Shown piece after piece: positions 27,189-34,226 of a stretch of DNA of 34,226 nt. This DNA comes from Candidatus Wolfebacteria bacterium (lineage in GTDB: Bacteria; Patescibacteriota; Minisyncoccia; Phycocordibacterales; NVSU01), in NCBI GenBank assembly GCA_002401345.1, contig NVSU01000012.1:1-34226 (forward strand), read 5' to 3'. The first letter of the stretch is position 1. Every line of letters begins with the position of its first letter. The translations under genes and the position numbers were made by a program. Below the pieces are notes generated by a model, which worked only from the letters and a program-made list of their open reading frames with translations, was not told the origin of the DNA and ran no database searches.

Positions 27189-27605
27189 TTATTTTACTCG
27201 TTCCTGTTCTTCCACATCCGTGGACAGGTCTTTTTTCATTTCATTTTTTATTCTACCTAGCTCTTTCTTGTATTGGTTAATGCTAGAAAAGAAGTTAGAT
27301 ACTGTACCGTTACTGGATTTTTTTTTATTGCCTAATGGCGTTGAAACTTTGGGAAATAATTTATTCTTTATTTTTTTGACTGCATATTGAAGTTTAATCC
27401 AATATTTAAGGATAATCAATACAAGTGTATGTCCATATTTCTTAAGAGAAGTCTGTTGTTGTGGCAAAAGACGAGAAAATGTAAGACCTTCTCTATTATA
27501 GATATTAGGACTAATTGCACCTTTGCGTATTTCTATTACTCGAATATAAATGATCGCAATTATTGCAACAAGGGACACCAAAAAAGAAATGAAGGGAATA
27601 ATCAT
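27189..27605 (-). CDS. Hypothetical small membrane protein
   Basis: N-terminal TM (FISFLVSLVAIIAIIYI), Lys-rich C-terminus; immediately downstream of tsf on the same strand. Confidence 0.65.
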   Translation of the reverse strand: MIIPFISFLVSLVAIIAIIYIRVIEIRKGAISPNIYNREGLTFSRLLPQQQTSLKKYGHTLVLIILKYWIKLQYAVKKIKNKLFPKVSTPLGNKKKSSNGTVSNFFSSINQYKKELGRIKNEMKKDLSTDVEEQERVK

Positions 27606-27614
27606 AATTCTCTA

Positions 27615-28412
27615 TTATCCAATAGAATATATTTTGAAATCTTTAATTGTCAACGGACCATCTGCTGCGTGCTCCAGTAGTTGTCCCACGGTCTGATCAC
27701 CATTTTTAATAAATGTCTGATCAAGAAGAGTTCGTTCTTTAAAGTATGAATCAATCTTTCCTTGTAGCATTTTTTCCTTTATTTCTGCTGGCTTATCACT
27801 TTCGTCCACCTCTTTTTGAAACATTTCTTCGGCCATAGTTTTTGACTTTTCATCAATATCTTCTCTTCGAATATACTCAGGCTTCATTGCAGCAATATGC
27901 ATTGCAACATCTTTTCCTATTTCAGGAGTGCCCCCTGAGAGAACTACGACTACTGCATATTTTCCACTGTGTACATATGAGTTTAGTTGATCATCACCAG
28001 ATGTAGTATAGATTTCAACATCTATTAACTGAATATTTTCACCTATTTTTTGAATTACTGGATTTATGATGTCTGGTGCATGTTCACGCATTGCATCTAT
28101 GCCGTCAGCTAGAGCAGTATCAGTCAGTGAATGAGCAAGTGCAATAAAGTCATCATTTTTTGATACAAAATCAGTTTCACTTCCAAGAGTGAGAACAATC
28201 GTTTTTTCACCCTCTGTTTTAATAACGATTAATCCTTCTTTTGTAGATCGTTCAGATCTTTTTGATGCATCTACACCACTTTTTTTCTTCAATACCATGA
28301 GAGCTTTTTCTCGATCTCCCTCTGCTTCTTCTAATGCTTTCTTTATTTGCATGACTGAAATACCAGTTTCATCACGCAATTCCTTTATTTGTTCTGTTGT
28401 TATTGTAGTCAT
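27615..28412 (-). CDS. tsf: Translation elongation factor Ts
   Basis: IKELRDETGISVMQIKKALEEAEGDREKALMVLKKK, ETDFVSKNDDF, MHIAAMKPEYI. Confidence 0.96.
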   Translation of the reverse strand: MTTITTEQIKELRDETGISVMQIKKALEEAEGDREKALMVLKKKSGVDASKRSERSTKEGLIVIKTEGEKTIVLTLGSETDFVSKNDDFIALAHSLTDTALADGIDAMREHAPDIINPVIQKIGENIQLIDVEIYTTSGDDQLNSYVHSGKYAVVVVLSGGTPEIGKDVAMHIAAMKPEYIRREDIDEKSKTMAEEMFQKEVDESDKPAEIKEKMLQGKIDSYFKERTLLDQTFIKNGDQTVGQLLEHAADGPLTIKDFKIYSIG

Positions 28413-28418
28413 AATAGA

Positions 28419-29132
28419 TTATTCTTCTTTATTTTTAGATGAGAGTGCTTTTTTGTACGCATCAACTAATGAGTGAGTGAAAAAAGAAATACTTGAGATA
28501 GCCGAATCATTTGCAACAATAGGGTGCTCAATTTCTTTTATATTACAATCTGAATTACATAGTCCAAATACTGGAATTTCGAGTAATTGAGCTTCTTTAA
28601 TCGCTATGTGCTCGTGTTTGCTGTCTACTACAAATAGAGCATCAGGAAGTTTTTTGAGATTCACAAGACCAGAAAAAAGTCGATCTAGCTTGTTCATTTT
28701 ATGTTCAAGAAGCAATTGCTCTTTTTTTGTATATTTATCAAATTCTCCGGCTTCTTTTTTTGTACGCATATCAAGGAGTGTATCAACTCGTGATTTTATT
28801 TCAGAAAAGTTCGAAAGTGTACCTCCAATCCAACGCTCTGTTACGTATGGCATCTCAATAGAGGACGCTGCTTCTTTTATCACATCTTTTGATTCAGGTT
28901 TTACTCCTACAAAAAGGATAGTTTTTCCATCCTTCGCGAGACCCTCTATAAACGCTTTCGCATCTTGAAGTGACTCGTAGGTTTTTTCGAGATCAATAAT
29001 ATCTGTTTTATTCTTATGTGTGAAGATAAATTTCTTAGTAGAAGGGTGTCGCATTCGCTTGCTATAGCCAAAATGTGCCCCTGCATTGAACATTTCATCT
29101 ATCATTGTGTCTGTGTTTTTATTCTCAGTCAT
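28419..29132 (-). CDS. rpsB: 30S ribosomal protein uS2
   Basis: MFNAGAHFGYSKRMRHPSTKKFIF, TILFVGVKPESKDVI, YVTERWIGGTLSNF; start chosen at MTENKN (29132), 7 nt after a good -10. Confidence 0.95.
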   Translation of the reverse strand: MTENKNTDTMIDEMFNAGAHFGYSKRMRHPSTKKFIFTHKNKTDIIDLEKTYESLQDAKAFIEGLAKDGKTILFVGVKPESKDVIKEAASSIEMPYVTERWIGGTLSNFSEIKSRVDTLLDMRTKKEAGEFDKYTKKEQLLLEHKMNKLDRLFSGLVNLKKLPDALFVVDSKHEHIAIKEAQLLEIPVFGLCNSDCNIKEIEHPIVANDSAISSISFFTHSLVDAYKKALSSKNKEE

Positions 29133-29139
29133 AGGCAAG

Positions 29140-29168
29140 ATTCTATCAAAAATACATAGGTATTGCAA
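29140..29168 (-). promoter_or_regulatory. rpsB promoter TTGCAA-17-TAGAAT, 7 nt before the ATG
   Basis: Minus strand TTGCAA tacctatgtatttttga TAGAAT cttgcct ATG. Confidence 0.65.
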
Positions 29169-29203
29169 ACGTTTTAAGGGAGTTTTATAAAGGCCAGTGT
29201 TCT

Positions 29204-29232
29204 TTGACTGGCACCCATTTTTACTGTAACAT
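29204..29232 (+). promoter_or_regulatory. proS promoter TTGACT-17-TAACAT, 7 nt before the ATG at 29240
   Basis: ttgact ggcacccatttttactg taacat gttgtgt ATG. Confidence 0.5.
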
Positions 29233-29239
29233 GTTGTGT

Positions 29240-30502
29240 ATGCTACAGTCTAAACTATTTACAAAAACACGAAAAGAAGGTCCCTCTGATGAGGTTTCAA
29301 AAAATGCTGAACTTTTGGTTCGAGGGGGATTTATACACAAAGAAATGGCTGGTGTCTATTCTTATCTCCCACTCGGACTGCGTGTGATTGAGAATATAAA
29401 GAGCATAATTCGTGACGAGCTCAATAAAGTCGGAAGTCAAGAAATGATAATGACGGCGCTACAGGGAAAAGAGATTTGGGAAAAAACAGATCGATGGTCA
29501 GATGAGGTTGTAGACAACTGGTTTAGGACATCACTAAAAAATGATACTGAGCTGGGGTTGGCATTTACTCACGAAGAACCCATTACAAATATAATGAAAG
29601 AATTTGTTTCATCATATAGGGATCTACCATTTTATGCATATCAGTTTCAAACTAAATTCAGAAATGAATTGCGAGCAAAAAGCGGCCTTCTTCGAGGCAG
29701 AGAATTTCTCATGAAGGATTTGTATTCTTTTTCAAAGAACAAAGAAGAGCATGATGAGTTCTACGAAGCAATGAAAGGTGTGTACAAAAATATATTCGAA
29801 AGAATAGGTATTGGTGAGAATACATACTTAACAATGTCAAACGGTGCTCCATTTTCAAAATATTCTTTTGAATTTCAAACGCTTACAGACGCAGGTGAAG
29901 ATACCATTATGTATGATGAAAAAAAGAAACTTGCCATAAACAAAGCTGATTACGCTGAAGAAATATTTGCAGATTTTGGATTTAAAAAAGAAGATTTTAA
30001 TTTTAAGGAAGGCGTTGCAGGTGAGGTTGGTGACATATATTCATTGGGAACTAAATATTCCAAGGCATTAGGATTAACCTATAAAGACGAAAATGGGAAA
30101 GATCATCCCGTATATATGGGTTCATATGGGATCGGTATTCCGCGGGTAATGGGAACAGTTGTTGAAATATTCTCAGATGATAAAGGAATTATATGGCCCG
30201 AGTCAGTTGCTCCGTTTAAAGTTCATCTAATAGAGCTCTCTAGTGATGATACCAACGTATCTACACAGGCAATGGAGCTTTATAATGAACTTGAACGTAA
30301 AGGAGTTGAGGTTTTGTATGATGATCGAAGTGAGGTAAGTGCGGGTGAGAAATTTGCAGATGCAGATCTTATAGGTATTCCGTATCGAATAGTGATAAGT
30401 AATAGGAGTCTTAAAGGTGGCGGTGCCGAGTTAAAAAAGCGAAATGAGAGTGATTCGAATATTGTGTCTATTGAAGATGCAGTAAAAATGCTTTCAGAAT
30501 AA
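29240..30502 (+). CDS. proS: Prolyl-tRNA synthetase, short form without the INS editing insertion
   Basis: GFIHKEMAGVYSYLPLGLRVIENI, TFTHEEP-like AFTHEEPITNI, RFRNE-like KFRNELRAKSGLLRGREFLMKDLYSF, GSYGIGIPRVMGTVVE. Confidence 0.95.
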   Translation: MLQSKLFTKTRKEGPSDEVSKNAELLVRGGFIHKEMAGVYSYLPLGLRVIENIKSIIRDELNKVGSQEMIMTALQGKEIWEKTDRWSDEVVDNWFRTSLKNDTELGLAFTHEEPITNIMKEFVSSYRDLPFYAYQFQTKFRNELRAKSGLLRGREFLMKDLYSFSKNKEEHDEFYEAMKGVYKNIFERIGIGENTYLTMSNGAPFSKYSFEFQTLTDAGEDTIMYDEKKKLAINKADYAEEIFADFGFKKEDFNFKEGVAGEVGDIYSLGTKYSKALGLTYKDENGKDHPVYMGSYGIGIPRVMGTVVEIFSDDKGIIWPESVAPFKVHLIELSSDDTNVSTQAMELYNELERKGVEVLYDDRSEVSAGEKFADADLIGIPYRIVISNRSLKGGGAELKKRNESDSNIVSIEDAVKMLSE

Positions 30503-30512
30503 TACATACACT

Positions 30513-31559
30513 ATGCTAAATAAATTTTACAAATTATTTTCTAATGACATTGGAATTGACTTAGGGACAGTTAATACACTTGTGTATTTAAAAGGTCATG
30601 GAGTTATTCTCAATGAACCATCTGTGGTTGCGGTCAACCAAAAAACTGGTCAGGTCGTTGCAGTAGGAAGTGATGCTCGGGCGATGCTTGGACGAACACC
30701 TGGTCACATTAAGGCGGTGCGTCCTCTTGTTGATGGAGTGATTTCAGATTTCGAAGTTACAGAAGAGATGCTCGCATATCTTATAAATAAGGCAGAGAAA
30801 GTATCTAAAAAATTCTTTCGACCGCGTGTAGTCATTGGAGTTCCTTCTGGAATTACAAGTGTCGAAACACGTGCGGTGTATGACGCAGCCAAGAGCGCAG
30901 GAGCGCGAGAAATATATATTATTGAAGAACCAATGGCTGCAGCTATTGGGGTAAACTTGCCTACAAAGGAACCGGTAGGATCTATGATAATCGACATTGG
31001 AGGAGGGACAACTGATGTTGCAGTCATCTCACTTGGAGGAATTGTAAAATCAAAAAATATTAGAATTGCAGGAGATAAATTAAACGATGATATCATTTCA
31101 TATGTTAAAGATGAGTTTAAATTGCTTATTGGAGAGAGAACATCAGAAGGAGTGAAGATAGCGATTGGCTCAGTGATTGGTGGCAATAATATTGAAGCTG
31201 AGATTCGTGGTCGTGATCTGGTAACAGGTCTTCCTCGTAAAGTTATTTTGACGGATGCTGATGTTCGAGAAGCACTTTCTCACTCAATAAATGGATTAGT
31301 AGAGGGAATTAAAGAGGTACTTGAAATTACTCCACCTGAAATCTTATCTGATGTGATGAAACGAGGGATTACATTGGTTGGAGGTGGTGCACTTATTCAA
31401 GATTTAGCGGTGTTATTAAAAAATATTCTGAAAATACCGATTCATGTAGCAGATGATCCATTGAGTGCAGTTGCACGAGGAACTGGGATTATTCTTGAAG
31501 ACGTTGATGAGTATAAGGAACTATTAGTGTCAACTGAAGATGACTATCCTCTCGAATAG
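30513..31559 (+). CDS. mreB: Rod shape-determining protein MreB
   Basis: NDIGIDLGTVNTLVYLKGHGVILNEPSVVAVN, IDIGGGTTDVAVISLGGIV, GITLVGGGALI. Confidence 0.98.
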   Translation: MLNKFYKLFSNDIGIDLGTVNTLVYLKGHGVILNEPSVVAVNQKTGQVVAVGSDARAMLGRTPGHIKAVRPLVDGVISDFEVTEEMLAYLINKAEKVSKKFFRPRVVIGVPSGITSVETRAVYDAAKSAGAREIYIIEEPMAAAIGVNLPTKEPVGSMIIDIGGGTTDVAVISLGGIVKSKNIRIAGDKLNDDIISYVKDEFKLLIGERTSEGVKIAIGSVIGGNNIEAEIRGRDLVTGLPRKVILTDADVREALSHSINGLVEGIKEVLEITPPEILSDVMKRGITLVGGGALIQDLAVLLKNILKIPIHVADDPLSAVARGTGIILEDVDEYKELLVSTEDDYPLE

Positions 31560-32340
31560 AAAATCCGCTCAGCGGAAAAAAAGAACAATAGCTATTGCGA
31601 TAGGTGTACTTGTGATACTCGTGATACTTTCCCGTTTTTCTTTTTTTAGCCCGCTTTCGTCAGTATTTCATGCAATTACACTTCCGCTATGGAAGGCTAA
31701 AATTTCTATAACTGACACTGTGCGCGGAGTCACATCTTCGTTTGCATCAAAACGTTCACTTGTTGAAGAAAACGAGCTGCTTCGTGAAAGATTGAATGAA
31801 TTTGAAATTTCTTTTCAATACAACGATGTAATAGTTGAAGAAAATAAGAAATTAAAAGAATTATTTAACCGAAGCAATGAAAACGAAGAAGATCTCACAG
31901 TAGCTTCAATTCTTACCAAGCCTAATCAATCTCCCTACGGAACACTTATTATTGATATAGGATCTGATTCTGGAGTCGAAGTGGGTGATTACATAATCGC
32001 ACGTGGAAATGTAGTGCTTGGCGAAATCAAAGATGTATTTTCAAATTCATCACGAGTCACACTATTTTCAAAATCAGGTAATGAAATAGAAGGAATACTT
32101 TCTGAGTTCGATATATTTGTTACCTTAACAGGAAAGGGGTCTGGTAATTTTGAGTTTACTATACCTCGAGATATAGAAATTATAGATGGATTGGAAGTGA
32201 TCATTCCATCGATTAATTCATATCTTATAGCAGATGTAAGAAATATCGTTCGAGATCCACGTGACCCTCTTCAAAAAATAGTATTGGCAAGTCCTGTAAA
32301 TATTCAGGAACTAAGGTTTGTACAAGTACTAAAAAAATAA
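31540..32340 (+). CDS. mreC: Rod shape-determining protein MreC
   Basis: N-terminal TM, coiled coil, beta domain (TKPNQSPYGTLIIDIGSDSGVEVGDYIIA); directly after mreB. Confidence 0.92.
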   Translation: MTILSNRKSAQRKKRTIAIAIGVLVILVILSRFSFFSPLSSVFHAITLPLWKAKISITDTVRGVTSSFASKRSLVEENELLRERLNEFEISFQYNDVIVEENKKLKELFNRSNENEEDLTVASILTKPNQSPYGTLIIDIGSDSGVEVGDYIIARGNVVLGEIKDVFSNSSRVTLFSKSGNEIEGILSEFDIFVTLTGKGSGNFEFTIPRDIEIIDGLEVIIPSINSYLIADVRNIVRDPRDPLQKIVLASPVNIQELRFVQVLKK

Positions 32341-32375
32341 CTAGTGTATACATAATTTTCTAGTTGAGTCAGTTT

Positions 32376-33647
32376 ATGTCAGATTTTAATTTTAAAATTG
32401 AAAAAAAACTACCAAATAATCTTGGAAGGGCAGGAACCTACAGTACTCCTCATGGTGATATACCAACTCCAGCATTTGTGACAGTAGGTACAAAAGCAAC
32501 TATTAAATCGCTTTCACCAGAACAAGTCAAAAAACTTGGTGCTGATGTGGTGCTCGCAAATACCTATCACCTGTATCTACAACCCGGACATAAAATAGTA
32601 CAAGGTGCAGGTGGGCTTCATTCGTTTATGAATTGGAATGGTCCCATTATGACGGACTCTGGTGGATTTCAAGTGTTTTCCCTTGGTGCCGCATTTGGAT
32701 CTAATGTATCAAAAATTGCCAGTGATACGGATGAGGTTTGTACAGATACAGAAGGGGGACACTGTAAGCTCGCAACTATCGATGAAGAGGGAGTTACCTT
32801 TAAATCGCATATCGATGGAAGCTCCCATCGATTTACTCCAGAGAGCTCCATGCAGATTCAAGAAGCACTCGGTGCTGATATTATATTTGCATTTGATGAA
32901 TGTACATCACCTCAGGCTTCTGAAGCATATCAAAGAGAAGCAATGGATCGAACACATCGATGGGCACAACGAAGTTTAGATGAATTTCATACATTACAAG
33001 AAATACGAAATAAAAAAAATCTTCCACAACAAGCACTCTTTGGTATTGTTCAAGGAGGTCGCCATAAAAATCTTCGAGAAGAATCTGCTCGAATAATTAA
33101 AGAAATGCGAATTACTTCGAATAATTCGTCCCGAGCAGAGTCGGGGAAAGTGGATACCAGTGGAAGAGAATTTGATGGATTTGGTATAGGAGGATCATTT
33201 AATAAAGAAGATATGTATTCAGTTGTAGGATGGGTAAATAAGATTCTTCCAGAAGATAAACCTCGTCACTTGCTTGGTATTGGTGAGCCAGCAGATATAT
33301 TTGGAGGAGTAGAGAATGGTACTGATCTATTTGACTGTGTCGCACCAACACGTGTTGCTCGAAACGGCCAGCTTCACACAAAGGATGGAAAAATAAATAT
33401 TACTAATGCAAAATTTAGTAAAGATTTTTCCCCGATTGAATCTGACTGTGAATGTTATACATGCAAGCATTATACTCGTGCATATATCTCCCACCTTTTT
33501 AGGGCAAAAGAAATGTTCGCATCGACACTTGCGTCAATTCATAATCTTCACTTTATGGTTCAGCTCACTAAAGACATCCGTTCATCAATTATTGAAAACA
33601 CATTTGACACGTTTAAAGAGGAGTTTTTGCGGAAATATATAAAATAA
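32376..33647 (+). CDS. tgt: Queuine tRNA-ribosyltransferase
   Basis: ANTYHLYLQPG, MTDSGGFQVFSLG, FAFDECTSP, ALFGIVQGG, GFGIGGSF, CECYTCKHYTRAYISHLF. Confidence 0.96.
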   Translation: MSDFNFKIEKKLPNNLGRAGTYSTPHGDIPTPAFVTVGTKATIKSLSPEQVKKLGADVVLANTYHLYLQPGHKIVQGAGGLHSFMNWNGPIMTDSGGFQVFSLGAAFGSNVSKIASDTDEVCTDTEGGHCKLATIDEEGVTFKSHIDGSSHRFTPESSMQIQEALGADIIFAFDECTSPQASEAYQREAMDRTHRWAQRSLDEFHTLQEIRNKKNLPQQALFGIVQGGRHKNLREESARIIKEMRITSNNSSRAESGKVDTSGREFDGFGIGGSFNKEDMYSVVGWVNKILPEDKPRHLLGIGEPADIFGGVENGTDLFDCVAPTRVARNGQLHTKDGKINITNAKFSKDFSPIESDCECYTCKHYTRAYISHLFRAKEMFASTLASIHNLHFMVQLTKDIRSSIIENTFDTFKEEFLRKYIK

Positions 33648-33678
33648 AAAAAGCTCCAAAATTTTTTGGAGCTTTTTT
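33647..33678. terminator. Bidirectional terminator after tgt
   Basis: aaaaaagctccaaaa / ttttggagctttttt. Confidence 0.85.
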
Positions 33679-33689
33679 GCCACTATTTT

Positions 33690-33968
33690 TTAATCCAACC
33701 AACTTGTATCGACTCTGATATCAGACGGGGCTTTCTCAATTTTCATTGAAACACCATATGCTGATTCAAAAGAATACCTTGGATAACCAAAATGATGTAT
33801 ACGAATGTCGGTAGCCAGCGGAAAATCTTTTTTCATAAACTTAATGATTGTTTCTAAATCATCGAATGCTAGAGAATTGGCATAAACATAGTAAATAACC
33901 TTTTTGACATTAGAGGCGTAAACTTTACGCAATGACTTTTTTCCTGTAACTGGAAGTTTTATTTTCAT
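33690..33968 (-). CDS. Hypothetical protein (92 aa)
   Basis: ORF downstream of a consensus promoter; no family recognised. Confidence 0.6.
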   Translation of the reverse strand: MKIKLPVTGKKSLRKVYASNVKKVIYYVYANSLAFDDLETIIKFMKKDFPLATDIRIHHFGYPRYSFESAYGVSMKIEKAPSDIRVDTSWLD

Positions 33969-34037
33969 TGGGTTGCATTTTTAAAAGTTAAATTTTATGT
34001 ATTTAACGGACGATCTAGTCCAAACAAATCTGGGTGT

Positions 34038-34067
34038 ATTATAACATAAGATTTAGCCAATTGTCAA
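34038..34067 (-). promoter_or_regulatory. Consensus promoter TTGACA-18-TATAAT
   Basis: Minus strand TTGACA attggctaaatcttatgt TATAAT. Confidence 0.8.
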
Positions 34068-34175
34068 GCTAAGTAAAAATACATTATTTTGCTATTTTTT
34101 TATACTCAGTAAAGGAGGAAACACATACCCTAGGTTCAACAAGTAAGTGCAACACTTGGTAATATATCAAGTGTT

Positions 34176-34226
34176 ATGAAATATCAACATTTAAGCGTCA
34201 GGGAGCGCGAAAAAATACAAGAAATG
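34176..34226 (+). mobile_element. Start of an IS30-family-like transposase gene, truncated by the window end
   Basis: MKYQHLSVREREKIQEM resembles the conserved IS30 transposase N-terminus. Confidence 0.7.

Noticed and set aside
26959-27390. 143-aa plus-strand ORF (MYGVFVLLSRREDLNPRPIAYKATALPTELLR...)
   Set aside because: Its start is antisense read-through of tRNA-Thr, a classic spurious translation; the rest overlaps a better minus-strand ORF.
30704-31186. 160-aa minus-strand ORF inside mreB
   Set aside because: Shadow ORF antisense to conserved mreB.

Overview
AT-rich chromosomal segment with the gene complement and style of a Patescibacteria/CPR (Parcubacteria-like) genome. It is mostly housekeeping: rnc, a short smc, a CapA-VanY fusion, rnr, rpsP, murD, a Bacteroidota-style TPR-SpoIIE phosphatase, khpA, trmD, a Pif1-like helicase, rpoB, rpoC, dnaG, a primary sigma factor, a DUF378-like membrane protein, tRNA-Thr(UGU), tsf, rpsB, proS, mreB, mreC and tgt. 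The window ends in the first codons of an IS30-like transposase. No CRISPR array and no recognisable defence system were seen. The most interesting signals lie in repeats and non-coding DNA. (1) A structured leader element (three-way-junction fold, ATTTCACAGGGTRCTC core and a 35-nt segment abutting the ATG) occurs upstream of both rnc and the Pif1-like helicase; in the second copy a palindromic element has inserted. (2) A GC-rich palindrome (TCCGCCAGCTGGCGGA family) recurs in-frame in sigma factor (three copies in a 60-bp tandem repeat), RpsP and RpoC, and is also seen in non-coding DNA. (3) A second GC-rich hairpin family (GTCCCGA...TCGGGG) occurs in the rpoB leader, next to the tRNA and inside tgt. 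(4) tRNA-Thr is flanked by partial copies of its own ends. (5) Several promoters place the -10 hexamer exactly 7 nt before the ATG, which predicts leaderless mRNAs. (6) The SMC protein is short and appears to lack a hinge. All family calls are from motif recognition by eye; no database search was run.
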